Assembly (NCBI GenBank): GCA_020631735.1
Contig: CM036209.1
Coordinates: 6,299,451-6,363,450, forward strand
DNA length: 64,000 nt
Direction of reading: 5' to 3'
From: Saccharum officinarum
Lineage: Eukaryota; Streptophyta; Magnoliopsida; Poales; Poaceae
Shown piece by piece: positions 22,669-33,739 of this stretch (position 1 is its first letter; every line of letters begins with the position of its first letter). Made by a program: the position numbers and the translations under genes. Below the pieces are notes generated by a model. It made no database searches and had not been told where the DNA came from. It saw only the letters and a program-made list of their open reading frames with translations.

Positions 22669-23265
22669 TAGCCTGCATCATGTAGGTTGCCATGCCATCT
22701 AGTGACAAGTTGATGAGGATGCGTCTCCCTTGATGGTTGAGGAGGGCCGATTGCCATCCGCCTAGGCGGCGATCCACTTTGGAGATGAGTGGACCGAAGG
22801 CAGCAAGGTTGAGCTTCACGTTGGACAGCGGAAGCCCCAGGTAAGTCTGAGGGAAGGTAGCTTGCTGGCACTGAAGGATACGGACTATGCGCTGAGGCGA
22901 GGCGCGGGCACATGCATGGGAACAAGAGTACTCTTGGAGATGTTGATTTTCAGTCCTGTGGCTAGTGCAAAGTTGTCAAGGATTTTTCTGAGTCTTTGGA
23001 TGTCAGTCACCTCTGCACAGACCAACAGCAAGGTATCGTCGGCATATTGGAGGACCGGGCAAGGGGCATCAATGGCGGGTGACGGATGCCTATGTCTTGA
23101 TTAGCTGGACATTGGCCACTAGCAGAAACAGGTAGGGAGAAAGGGCATCCCTGTCTGAGTCCGCGCTTGCACTTTATCCATCGGCCGATCAGTACAACAT
23201 GGTTGTGTTTTGTTCTTTTGATTTTGCTGTAGAGTGAAGGTAGCTTGTGCCATAGCATCAGTACT

Positions 23266-23646
23266 CCTTTTCATCATGACGTGATGATGTTTTGACCGTG
23301 ACGTACGCAACATAGTTGACACTTGTTACTTCATATGGGCTTTGATTAAAATTTTATAGTATATGGTTTGTGCATAGCCTTGCTTTTGCACGTGTGCATA
23401 GCCTTTTAATATCATTATTACTATACTCTCTTAGTGTTCAAGGGATAAAAGACAGCACTAGCTATATCTAGAAGAAATGGAAGGAGCATATATATGTATG
23501 TAGTGATGATGATGGGGGACTTCCATTCCATAAACGAGGAATCATTACACAGTGATCAGAAAAAAATATGCTTAATGAATACAGTATTACACGAGTGTTG
23601 AGTTGGATGATGATACATCCATGGTCAAATGAAACCATGGCCATTG
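23266..23646. other. AT-rich spacer between LINE and Mutator-like element
   Basis: No gene or terminus is recognised. The 5' truncation point of the LINE lies within or just before this stretch, but I found no matching target duplication. Confidence 0.4.
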
Positions 23647-23655
23647 CAAAACAGA

Positions 23656-24843
23656 GGACTTTTACATTTTTACCATTATAACGGATGGTGTTTATCGGAT
23701 TCTCACTCTTAGGATGACACTTACATCTTTAGCATTCTTGTTTCACACATCTTTTATTTTTACCACATTTGCGTATGTGGCACGCCACGGCGGCGTGACA
23801 CGCTGGGACACAGTCAGCACGGCAGGCGAAATGTCGTCGCTGCCCCTGCTCTCTTCCTCTCTCTCCCTCTCCGACAGCTGGATCCCACAGTTCTTTTCAC
23901 TGTCAGGTGGGACCCATACGTCAGCTTCATCTTCCACCTCCCGCAGGAGCAGGTCCGCCGTGGCGGCGGCTCCTCCCTGTCTGGCAGCAGCCCCAGCCCA
24001 GCGACGGCGCTCCCTCCTGTTCGCGAGCACAGGCAGCAGCAGCTCCGCCGCGGGCCTCGCCGGCGTGCACGCGAGCAGCAGCTCCGCCAACGCCTCACCG
24101 ACGCATGCGCGAGCAGCAGCTCCGCCGTGGCCTCGCGGGCACGCGCGCGAGCAGCAGCCCCCGTGGCCTCGCCGGCGTGCGCGAGCAGCCACTCCGCCTG
24201 GCCTCACGGGCGCGAGCGCGAGAAGCAGCTCCGCCGCGGCCTCGCGGGCACGCACGGGAGCAGTTGCTCCGCCACGGCCTCGCCGGCGCGAGCAACTCCG
24301 CCGCTGCCTCGCGGGCACGTGCGCGAGCAGCAGCTCTGCCACGGCCTCGCCGGCACGACGCGAGCAGCGCCCCCGTGGCCTCGCCGCCGGGAAGTCGCAT
24401 GGGGAGCAGGTGCTCCGATGAGCTGGGCGTGAAGGCTGTGCCGAGCCAGCAGTGCGTGCCACATCAGGCGCTGGCGATGGAGCTCCGGCCATGGTGAGCG
24501 GCGGCCGCGGGCTTTGGCTCCCGACGCCCCTGCTCTGCTCTGCTCTGGTTGGGAATGAGGTAGGAGATGAAGCTGACGAGTGGGTCCCACTTGACAGTGA
24601 AAGGAGCTGTGGGACCCAGCTGTCGGAGAGGGAGAGAGAGGAAGAGAGCAGGGGCAGCGACGACATTTCGCCTACCTGTGCTGACTGTGCCTCAGCGTGT
24701 CACGCCGCCGTGGCGTGCCACGTACGCAAATGTGGTAAAAATGAAAGATATGTGAAACAAGAATGCTAAAAATGTAAGTGCCATCCTAAGAGTGAGAATC
24801 CGATAAACGCCATCCGTTATAATGGTAAAAATGTAAAAGTCCC
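23656..24843. mobile_element. Mutator-like element with ~300-bp TIRs, 1188 bp
   Basis: A perfect 9-bp duplication CAAAACAGA flanks it (23647-23655, 24844-24852). The two ends are a long near-perfect inverted repeat, beginning GGACTTTTACATTTTTACCA on the left and its complement on the right. It extends about 300 bp inwards through the TCTCCCTCTCCGACAGCTGG segment. Long TIRs with 9-bp duplications define TIR-type MULEs. The interior (about 23950-24540) is GC-rich and contains a minisatellite. No transposase is present. Because of symmetry, both strands begin an ORF with MSSLPLLSSSLSLSDSW inside the TIR. Confidence 0.85.
24060..24400. repeat. GC-rich minisatellite inside the Mutator-like element
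   Basis: About nine degenerate units of 30-40 bp share the pattern GCGCGAGCAGCAGCTCCGCC, then G.GGCCTCGC.GGCAC. Unit length varies, so the arrays stay open in several frames on both strands, giving low-complexity Ala/Arg/Ser-rich translations. Confidence 0.75.
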
Positions 24844-24899
24844 CAAAACAGAAACCAGGATGGACACCCCATTTCTCCCCTAAATAACCCGGCTGATTC

Positions 24900-26345
24900 C
24901 AGGTGGAAGCAGGGTCCACGTCGCTCCAAATTTTTTCGGCTGTCGGATCTTCGATCGTGTGGCCATGAATGCTTGGAGCAGATTCGGCCGGAAGCGGCTT
25001 CTGCTGCTCCTTGTTCGCTTCCATCGGTTTTCCCTCTGTTTCGTCGGTGTCGTGCGGCTTCTGCTCCGGAGCCAGCCCACCAAATATATACGTGAGCTCC
25101 GGATTCTCATTCCAGATTCTTCTGCTTCCCGATCCTTCTCTTCGTTCTCTCTCCCTCCCCCGACGCTCTCTCTCCCGACACAGGCGACGGCGACGCCGCT
25201 GTGCCGCGTGTGTGCCCCCATGGTGGCCGCGGCCACTGAGAGACGCGACCGGTCCCCGCTGGTGGCCGCCGGCGCGGCTTCCCCTCGGAGCTGCCTCCTC
25301 CCGCCCATCCGCGGCGGCTCGAGGAAACCCTAGCTGTTGCGTCCTCGCCGGTCGCGCCTGCGGCTCTGCTCTCCTCCGCGCCGCCCTCCTCCTCCTCCTT
25401 CCCCCTCGCGTCGAGTTCCGCCAGCCAGGCCACGGGCGAGCTGCCGACTAGGCCGACGGCTTCCTCCGGCGTGGGTGGGCCCGGGTGCGAGGCGAGCGCA
25501 CCCCGGCGCGGCGCTGTGGGTGAGCAATACACACCATGTTGCTTGGCTGACACATCATTATTGTGAGCTGTCAAATGTATTAGCCTAGCACTTCTCCTGT
25601 TTTCCATAAGAAGGATTGAAACTGTACATTTCATTGTTGTTCAATGTTCACTAAGTCATTGCACCAAGGGATCTATTGGGTTGGGAAATAATAGTTTGGT
25701 TCAGAAAATTGGTTGTGTATCTCCAGTTTCCTTTGTTGTGGCACAAAGATGTTCTATCTTAATTATAGGGATGGCGTTAGCGAAAGCCAATTTATAGGAC
25801 GCTGAACATTGAGTTTTATCAGGTGTTTAACCTTTGAGTTCGCACAGAAACTATTCGTGCTTATATTCTACCTTTTCGCAGNNNNNNNNNNNNNNNNNNN
25901 NNNNNNNNNNNNNNNNNNNNNNNNNNNNNNNNNNNNNNNNNNNNNNNNNNNNNNNNNNNNNNNNNNNNNNNNNNNNNNNNNACCTACAACTATGCCTGGC
26001 ACTACCCACAGGGAGGGTAGAGGTTGATCGTGGCCATGACAGTGAATTATCATCGTCTAGCTCATGTGTATCATCAGATATTTCATCAGATGAAAGCTTG
26101 GTGCTGGTGCTTGCTGGATGTAGACGGTGTTGGAGGTACTTCATGGTAAGCAAGAGGAGTTCCACCTGCATCAACTACAAGAAGCCCTGCCTTTATCGGC
26201 TTCAGCAATAATGAGAAGCATGGCTAGAGCAAGTAAAGGGAAGACCAACATGCTAGAGGTCTGCCCTAGGATGCTCAATGCGGATGGTTATTTGGACGTT
26301 GTTGCTTGATCTTGAGGCATACTAGGAATGACCTTCGGTCGATCA
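24900..26345 (+). CDS. GIR1-like small Cys-pair protein, gapped gene or gene fragment
   Basis: A GC-rich block (24900-25517) looks like a 5' UTR/first exon and ends at a good donor (GTG|GTGAGC). An AT-rich, intron-like stretch runs into the 100-N gap. After the gap one plus frame (to the stop at 26209-26211) reads SSSSCVSSDISSDES, then VLAGCRRCWRYFMVSKRSST and CINYKKPC. This resembles grass and Arabidopsis GIR1-type proteins, which have an SSCVSSE region followed by V(L)GCPRC.MYVML and a second CPKC pair. GIR1 is a nuclear co-repressor adaptor for GLABRA2. Here the second pair is C..Y instead of C..C, and no initiator Met is visible because the gap hides the N-terminus. It could be a decayed copy or a distinct relative. 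Confidence 0.4.
25882..25981. other. assembly gap of 100 Ns
   Basis: Exactly 100 Ns, the customary placeholder for a scaffold gap of unknown length. Feature boundaries across it are unreliable. Confidence 0.99.
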
Positions 26346-27261
26346 TTCATTGGACATGGTCTATTTGGTTCATAGTAGGCTAGCTGGTAGAGTCTAAGTT
26401 TAATTTCTTATATGCTGTAATTTTTTATGTTCTTGTATGGGGTATGGACTAGGTGTGGTTCTTAATGTTGTGGTAATAATGATTGCAGTTGTCACAATGC
26501 TCTGATTATTGAGTTCTTTTAAAGTTTTGCTTTAAACATGCTATTATGAATTTGAACAGGTTGTTCTTCTATGATTATTTGGTGATGCCAACCTGTCAAA
26601 CCAGTCCGGTGAACATTTGTCATGACATTTAAAGGATTTTTTGCATTTACCTTCTTCAAAATACCACCTACCAACAACATGACCAAATGCACCTTTCTAG
26701 TCGAGAGCCATTACGTATCTTTCACTTATTCCCATTCCATTCTACTCAAGGATCGGAGGTGATAGATTGAGAAATAGTATTATAATACCCAAACCCATTA
26801 GTAGCCTTCATTGGACATGGTCTATTTGGTTAAGCTGTAGGATAGTAGAGTCTAAGTTTAGTTTCCTATATGCTGCAAGTTTTCTATGTTCTTGTATGGG
26901 GTATGGACTAGGTGGTTCTTAAATTTGTGGTAATAATGATTATAGTTGTCACGGTGCTGTAATTAATATCTTCTTTTCAAGGTTTGCTTGAAACATAATA
27001 CTATGAATTTGAATAGATCCTTGGGTTCTTCTACATTTATTTGGTGATGCCAACCTATCAAATTGATCCAATGAATATTTGTCATGGTATTTAAAGGAAT
27101 TTTGCATTAACCTTCTTCAAAAGACAACCTATCAACAACATGATCAAATGTGTTCTTCCAGGTGAGAGCCATTGTGTATTTTTCACTTATTTCCATTCCA
27201 TTTTGCTCTAGGAGGTGATAGATTGAGAAATAGTATTGTAATTCCCCAACCCATTGTAGCC
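26346..27261. repeat. tandem duplication, two units of about 460 bp
   Basis: Unit 1 (26346-26806) and unit 2 (26807-27261) both begin TTCATTGGACATGGTCTATT and end CCCATT.GTAGCC. They share TTGTATGGGGTATGGACTAG, TTTGGTGATGCCAACCT and GGTGATAGATTGAGAAATAG. Divergence is visible by eye throughout, including small indels, so the duplication is not recent. It begins just after the stop codon region of the GIR1-like frame. Confidence 0.85.
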
Positions 27262-27457
27262 TATGTCGTTGAAGTTTTAGCTCATGTGGCCCAATAGTCA
27301 AGTGAAGTTGTGGATTAGTCCCACATTAGTTATTTAGGTGGGTGATAGTCAACATATAACCCTTGTTGTTCCAACTGTAGCACCTTGGGTGTCATGACCC
27401 AAAGTCGTAACAAATGAAACCCTCCTTGGGAACCTCCTTGAGAACCTTACATATTCC
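27262..27457. other. intergenic DNA, nothing recognised
   Basis: Sequence between the tandem duplication and the hAT MITE; no ORF or terminus recognised. Confidence 0.4.
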
Positions 27458-27465
27458 CTCTTAAC

Positions 27466-27741
27466 TAGGGATGAAAACGGTACGGATATTTTCCGACCGT
27501 ATTCGAGACCGAATCCGTTTAGAGGGGTTTTAATCCGTCCGTATCCGAGTCCGGATATTTAACATCCGATACCGTATTCGTATCTGAATATTTAAATCAC
27601 ATATTTATGATGTCGATATCCAATCGTATCCTATCCGACATTTTTTATATTATCCGTATTCGAATCCGAATCCGAACATAAATATGAAAACAAATACGAT
27701 ATCAGTGATATCCGTCCGTATCCGATCTGTTTTCATCCCTA
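27466..27741. mobile_element. hAT MITE, 276 bp, TAGGGATGAAAAC ends
   Basis: The ends TAGGGATGAAAAC and GTTTTCATCCCTA are perfect 13-bp inverted repeats. A perfect 8-bp duplication CTCTTAAC flanks it (27458-27465, 27742-27749). The inside is full of TCCGTATCCGA/TCGGATA words typical of this grass hAT MITE family. Confidence 0.93.
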
Positions 27742-27749
27742 CTCTTAAC

Positions 27750-28740
27750 AGATGAATCACTTTATCACCCTCTCTAAAGGGTTCCTAGTACTCTCTACTA
27801 GGACAAGGACTTCAAATTCGCTAATCAACCCAAGTCAACTAGGAGTCAACCATAGTCAACCTATAGTTGACTTTGAGAAGATACCTTGAGAAAGAAGCCA
27901 ATCAACCTCCCTATAGCTCTCCCAAGCATCAAGAGCATCTCCATCCTCATCTCCATCTCCATCCATAGTGAGATCAAGAGCTCTCTCCTCTCATTTCTTG
28001 AAATCATCTCTCAAACTACTCTTGATTTCTCTATGCATGGATGCAAGGAAGCTTGGTAGTTGCTCCATCATCTCAAGTGTAAGCTCAAGATCATCCCTAT
28101 AGCTCAATCATCTCATGAATCTCTTGGATTTCTCTCTAATGCCATTTCTATGGATTTTTGCAAGAAACTCATGAATGGCCAAATCCATCTCTTTTGCTTT
28201 GAAGCAAGGATGAGCAAGAGTCAATTTTTGATGTTGGTAGCCTATGTGTCACACAATCTCAAAGATAAGTTGCCATGCCCAAGTTCATGACTTAATCTCT
28301 CTTTTTCTCATGATCCAACTGATTCCCAAATCACTAGATGCACTTGTTAACTACAGCTCAAAACCTAGCAATCACTAGCCCAACACACTACTATACTCGC
28401 ACCTTTCACAATCGCGTTGTAACCCACATCGCAGTCCAATTTCAGCCTCGGTAGTAAGCTGTTGACAGTGATGGTAATAGTCTTCACCGTCGCCATCTAG
28501 GACCGACTGCGGTGTACACTAACACCACCGATTGACTTATGATCCGTCCATGATTAGGTCCTTACTTCAGTTACATTGGAGCATGACCCGGCTGTGGATG
28601 TACACTAACACCGCCGCAATGGCAAATGATCCGACTGTGTCGAGGCTAGCAAAACCGCCATGTGGGCACATCAACCGCCTGTGTAGTGGTCACCAGCACC
28701 GTCGCCTTGTACTTTGACCCGATTGTCAGCAGTGTGGGTT
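27750..28740. other. repeat-derived DNA, CACTA-like subterminal part at right
   Basis: 27750-28400 is CT-rich (CATCTCCATCCTCATCTCC) with no recognised domain. From about 28430 a motif of the type GTGTACACTAACACCRCCG followed by ATGATCCG recurs every 80-100 bp, and continues at 33018-33180 on the other side of the solo LTR. This resembles the subterminal repeats of CACTA transposons, but no CACTA terminus is certain here. Confidence 0.4.
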
Positions 28741-31153
28741 TGTAACACCCTAGGTGTTAAGCATTGCATTAGCATCCCAAAGCATGAGCATTAGCATCAA
28801 ATGCATTTCATAATCACATGCAATGTAAGTTAAAACTAAATTAAAATGTGTGAAACATCATTTTGAAACATGTATGTTGCATATGATTGTTAGTTTTACG
28901 TTTGTACTAATTATGCTTGCTAGGTTAGGGAAACATGTTTGGCTATGATTTGAAATAACCTAGAATTAATTAGCATGATTTTTGGAGAAACTTTTGTATT
29001 CAAAATCTCCCCAATTTTGCTTTTAAAAATATTCTTGAAAATGGGTTTTTAATTAAAAAATGGACTTTAAATCTTTAATTCAAAATCTATTGGGAATTTT
29101 AAAAAAGTGCCCTAAACCAAAGTTATAGAGAATTAAATTTTGAGCAACTTTTGTTTTGAGGTCAACTTTTGAAAATGCCTTTTTCCTCTTCAAAAAAATT
29201 CGAATTTGAAATGAATTAGAAAAATCTGGAATTGGATTTATAAAAGAAAAAGTTGTTTTCGGCTTAGCAGGCCGCCGCCCGCCCCGCCCAGCTGGCCAGG
29301 CCAGCCCCGCCCGCGTCCACGCCTGCCTCCTCCCGCACGCGCGCGCGCACGCGCCCGTGGCGACCACGGCAGAAGCCGGCCTCCGCGTGGCCGTACGCCG
29401 CCGGCACCGCATGCCACGCGCCCGCCGGTGGCCCCTGCGCGCTCGAACTCAAGGCGCCGCGCCCGCGCCCCTGCTTCCTCCCCCTCCCTCACTCGTTCAC
29501 TCTCTCGCCAGTAGCGCTACCGAGCAAACCGAGCGGCCATCGCACCATTACCGGCCCACCGAGCTCCGCCACCGCCTATCGCCGCCACTGTTCCTCCCGC
29601 GCCCAATTCGTCTTGCCCACCGCTCTGACTCCCCTTGCTGTTGCGATTGAGCCCTCTCTTGCCGTCGGAAACGCCAAGGTAAAGCCCTCTCGGGCATTCT
29701 TCCCCGTCTCCGGCGTGGCCGCCATGGCGGTCCACCGTCGCTAGCACGGTTCCACCCCCTTCCTCCCCATTCTTTCGCGCGCACCGCCTTCGCCTCGGCA
29801 TCGCGGAGCTCATGCGCTCCTTCCCGTGCCTCCCCGTGGCTGGGAGCCCCTTGCCCGACGGCAAGCCGCGCCGCCGTTCACTGCTGCTCGTCGGCATGCC
29901 GCTCCGGTGAGCCACCCGGCCATCTGTGGGCACCTATCGGTGCCGCTCAGTGTGCTGAGCACACTGGTGCCACCCGTGTCGCATGTGGGCTCGCCGCCGG
30001 TGAGCTCCGGCCAGCGATGCTCCTGCCCGGCCTCCTCTCTGGCTGACCGGTGGGTCCAGTTTGACCCCTGGGCCCGCCTGTCTGTCTCGGTGTCCTGGTC
30101 CAGTGTGTAGCAGCGGGGTGCGCGTAGCATTTACGACCGTGTGGATTTTCAGATTTAAAGAAAATAGATTTCTAGAAATTATGAAAAAGCTTTCAAAAAT
30201 CATATCTCAAGATTGATAGCTCCAAAAATTGTGAAACAAGTTTTGGTAGACTTCTTAAGACCAGATCTATGATGTAAAATTGTTGCATGTCAAGTTTAAA
30301 ATACTTTTCTGTGTAGATTTATTTAATTCTTATTATGGTTGTTATCTTAGAAAATGTCTAATAAATAGAATATTGCTCAGAAAAATATGGTTCTAGTTTC
30401 ATTAGTCTTCTTTAGTGATGTACTTTCTAGGAAAAATGTATATGATGCATGCTCTGTGAAAAATTATTGAGGTGTAGTTCAAGTGCCTTTAATTGATGAT
30501 TTTTGTTATTTTTGATAGAGAGCAAAAGTTGTATAAAACAATCACATGATAATTTTTGTATATTGATGGTGTGTGGTGTAGAACATAGGAAAAATGCTAA
30601 TTCTATTGTTTGATACATTTCATAGTACTAAATATTTTCATGCTCAATATCATGCTAGAACTTGTCATTTTTGTGTAGATTGTAATACTAATCCAAATCT
30701 CTTGGTGTGCTATTTGGAGTAACACTAGGCTACTGTAATTTTTGTAGATTATTCTAGGCACCAGAAATGCTTGTCACTATTGTAACCCTAGTTTAAATAG
30801 GGAATAAAATGTCATTCTTATGAATAGTAAGAAGTATTAAGGAGTGTTTGGTGTATCTTTGAAGCACCTCAACCACCTTGCTAGTGTCACTTGAAAAGTT
30901 AAGTGTAGTGTTGTTGGTGAAGAGTAGTGGCACTTATGTTAGGGTTATATGCCAGCTATGGTATGAAAAAGATGACTTGTTTGTTTAATGATTAGGCTTG
31001 GATGATGTGGACTACTTTGTAGGAAGCTTTTCATTTCTAATCTATACTATAGGTTTTAATGTGTTCATCTGCATATCATGTCATCATAAACATGGCATTC
31101 CACCACATCCGATGCACCGCTTGCATGTTTACTTATGCCATTGCATCATACAG

Positions 31154-31303
31154 GATCGCAGGAGGAGTTGACAGTAGCAGTGCTGGAAGAGCAGACTGGA
31201 GCAGATCCGCAAGATCTCCAGGCACAGGAGGTGCCCAAGGAAGAGGAGCTAGGAGAGGAGTTGCCCGAGTGCTTAGATCACCAGCCTAGTTCATTTGAAA
31301 GAG
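31154..31303 (+). other. putative acidic coding micro-exon inside the solo LTR
   Basis: The 50-codon open segment starts after a CATACAG acceptor-like site. It encodes an acidic peptide (GSQEELTVAVLEEQTGADPQ ... SSFERGK) and ends at GAG|GCAAGC, which resembles a GC-type splice donor. A shorter segment ending F-E-Q-G-K is in the corresponding place of the chromovirus LTRs. Splicing is inferred, not shown. Confidence 0.4.
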
Positions 31304-32185
31304 GCAAGCCCCGGAGTATTCTAAATTCTCTATTTTATTCAAGCAATTCTTTATATATATGAGTAATATATTGATGCATTAAGTTATAGGAGTTGAGTGA
31401 AACCGTTGTTGCATTTATTAGTATCCTTATCCCCCTAGTTAGCCGTTACCCTGTTAGGTCAGGATCGAATAATTGCTTAGCCTTGCTTAGACCGGTAGCG
31501 ATCGGTGATTTCCGGTCACCTACATGAATAGGTGGTCACTGAAAGAATTTAGCTATGAAAAGTGAGATATCCTGGAATTAACCATGTGGTGCTGGAGAAT
31601 TGGAGACCGGGCGGAAAAGTTGGAAGCAACCAGACAGGGTTCTGGGGTGCGGTTAGTTTTCCGTCTAAGTCGATTAAGGACCGATCGTTGCTTGTCCCTC
31701 TTGTCATGTTGAACGCATGCCTCACATTTAGCTGGCCGAATAAAGTACCTTTCGACCACGAAGCTAGTGACATGATTCGGGTCGGGACCTACACGGGTGC
31801 ACGTACTGGTGCTGAGGGGAGTATGACAGGGATGCGAAGAGTGAGCCCAAGGTGCGTCCTGGCAGTCGAGCGATCCCTAGGTACTGCGGCCCCAGTTTAT
31901 CCCACGACGTTTACCGGAATCGTGTCATTGGTGATCTATAGCTCACTTGATCGGTGAGTGTGATTTATGTGAGGAATAAATCACTAGCTGGTTAGGAATC
32001 GATTCGAATCGCCATCGCTCCTGGATAGTGAGCACTTGACTCTAGCTACAGCATCGTAGTAATTGTGATAGAACATTGATGGTTATTGGATGAAATTGGA
32101 GATGCTAGATCTAAAATAGTAGCTGGATGTTATTGGTTAATCAAGTGATTGCTATAGTATATGTGCTTATCTAGTTGGATAGGTC

Positions 32186-32429
32186 TAGGGCTGGATATCG
32201 AGCCAACCGTAGTTTTTTTCGAGCTTTTTTAAGAAATTGGTATAATCTTATTCATCATTATTTCCTGCATTGTTTAAGACCCAACTTCACGACGAGCCTA
32301 ACGAGCCGAGCCGAAGTTGAAAGTCGTTCCAAATCAAGTCATTTTCATTTTAAAAGATAAATGAGTCCAATCAGAGCACTTTTGTACCGAGCCACCGAGC
32401 CAGGTTAACGATCTTTTTGTCCAGCCCTA
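32186..32429. mobile_element. hAT MITE nested in the solo LTR, 244 bp
   Basis: The ends TAGGGCTGGA and TCCAGCCCTA are perfect inverted repeats. A perfect 8-bp duplication GATAGGTC flanks it (32178-32185, 32430-32437). The interior has GAGCC/GGCTC-rich words. It is younger than the LTR it sits in. Confidence 0.9.
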
Positions 32430-33017
32430 GATAGGTCATAATAAAGATGATGCAAAATATTTAAAATAGTATCTTTATAGTAGCCTATGCTTTTCGCAAC
32501 TGAGTTAGCCAACCCCACTAAAGAAAGCCTTGCATGCTCCTTGGTGTCACTTATTTTTTGGTTTAAGACAGGTAAGTCTAGCTGAGTACCTTCTCATACT
32601 CAGGGCGTTGTTCCCATTGTTGTTGCAGATGGTCAAATGTACTACGGCTACTGCATTAACTGCCTGTATCCAATGATGGGCGACAACTAGGACCAAGGGC
32701 AATGGTCACTCCGTATCTCCCCTCTGATACTTTTGTTGGAGATAACTACCTACTGGCACTGTATCTGAACTAAGTGTGTGGGTGTGTTTTAAAACTACTT
32801 GCTTCCGCTATGTCTTTTGAACTTGTGTTGTAACAACTTTATGTAACATGTGATGGTGGCTGCTAAACCAGTACGATCTTGGTTTGTTGTTAGTTGGTTT
32901 GAAATCCTTTGTGATTTCACGACATCTCAGGTTGTACGGGCTTAAGTTTGGTAAATTATCTGCCTCGGTGGAGGATTTTCTTACTTAATCTCGTATAATC
33001 ATGTTGATCCGTTACAG

Positions 33018-33739
33018 GGTTCACTGTTGGTTCAACGGCCGAGACACCTGTGTAGAGGTTAACACCACCATCGCTTTAGCGTATGATCCACCAGTACAAA
33101 GGTCATGGTCACCGCCGCCTTGCACCATGATTCGCTTTTGATGATCGTTTAGTCAGTGTCGGGTTACTAAAGGATTCGGTGGTGATATACTTTTGATCCC
33201 TTCCTCATCATATGTATAGCAACAGTGATAGAATTCCATCCGATTTCACAATAGTTACTATTTCAGTTGGGACCTTAATAGATTCATGAACGCAAAGCAT
33301 ACAGATATATAATCATTAGATCTATAAATCATGTTCACAAATAAGAGTACTTTTTATAATAACAATGGACGCTACCATAACATCTTTCTCAACTGATGTC
33401 CTAACACAAGCTGTACATAGAGCATACTAAAGGTACTGATGTATACAAACTTACATAACATAACAAAAATGACATAGCTATGCTCCTTCTATGTGGCACT
33501 CCTCCTTGCAAGGCAAAATAAATATAATGAGTGCATCCTTCGGATTGGTAGCCAATGCACTATGAAACCCCTCTTCTTCATCTCTGATCCACAACTTGAA
33601 CAAAGCAGCAGAATAAAAAATATTGAATATACCATTCCTTTAGTTAACAAGCACAAATTGTCCTATACATACATAGAATGAAAACAACTGTCTGCCTGAA
33701 CAAAGACTGTCATAACGACGAAATACAGGAAATGCACCT
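33018..33739. other. right continuation of CACTA-like repeat, then AT-rich DNA
   Basis: GAGGTTAACACCACCATCG followed by GTATGATCC and GGTCATGGTCACCGCCGCC continue the motif pattern seen left of the solo LTR. From about 33200 to 33739 the sequence is AT-rich without recognised features; it would hold the 3' flank of the F-box pseudogene. Confidence 0.4.

Larger units (their letters stand above)
19086..23265 (-). mobile_element. 5'-truncated L1-type LINE, split by two solo LTRs
   Basis: Reading on the minus strand from about 23265: GLRQGCPF (RT domain 4) then YADDTLLLV (catalytic YADD, about 23010-23060), then LATGLKINISKSTLVP. After that come LNLAAFGPLISKVDRRLGGW and the RILINL.L motif of L1 RT. 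Next is a C-terminal region (21831-22115, GDGATTAFWWDFWMGD). Then comes an RNase-H-less zf-RVT type domain (21497-21760: FLWWLLLLERI..R.NLHKKHVLDNGVCELCG, then ETCDHLIFPC). Stops and frameshifts break the frame. The 3' UTR ends CCGATGACGTCTTC followed by a short A-run (TTTTTT at 19086-19091 on the plus strand). The N-terminal half (ORF1, endonuclease) is absent. Two solo LTRs (19168-21181 and 22360-22668) sit inside it. Confidence 0.8.
28741..33017. mobile_element. long Tekay-like solo LTR with a nested MITE, 4.3 kb
   Basis: It starts TGTAACACCCTAGGTG and ends CCGTTACA. GGGTT lies on both sides, with one extra T at the left junction. The CACTA-like subterminal repeats resume directly after it, so it is a single insertion. 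Its layout parallels the chromovirus LTRs at 49.7 and 58.7 kb: an AT-rich start, a GC-rich block (29267-30110), and an acidic coding segment ending F-E-R-G-K. Near the 3' side comes an AG|ATGG junction (TTGTTGCAGATGGTC). Nucleotide similarity to those LTRs is low, so it is a different family of the same lineage. Removing the nested hAT MITE leaves about 4.0 kb. Internal ORFs in the GC block are composition effects. Confidence 0.75.

Noticed and set aside
23743..24666. 307-codon minus-strand ORF as a host gene
   Set aside because: It is made of TIR sequence and GC-rich minisatellite within a transposon flanked by a 9-bp duplication; low complexity explains the openness.
28381..28400. left CACTA terminus at CACACTACTATACTCG pairing with 41594
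   Set aside because: The word is a weak match to CACTACTACAG, the subterminal repeats differ from those at 41350-41594, and 13 kb of unrelated genes lies between.
29238..30130. several ORFs in the GC-rich part of the solo LTR
   Set aside because: Overlapping on both strands, Arg/Ala/Pro-rich, explained by base composition of the LTR.
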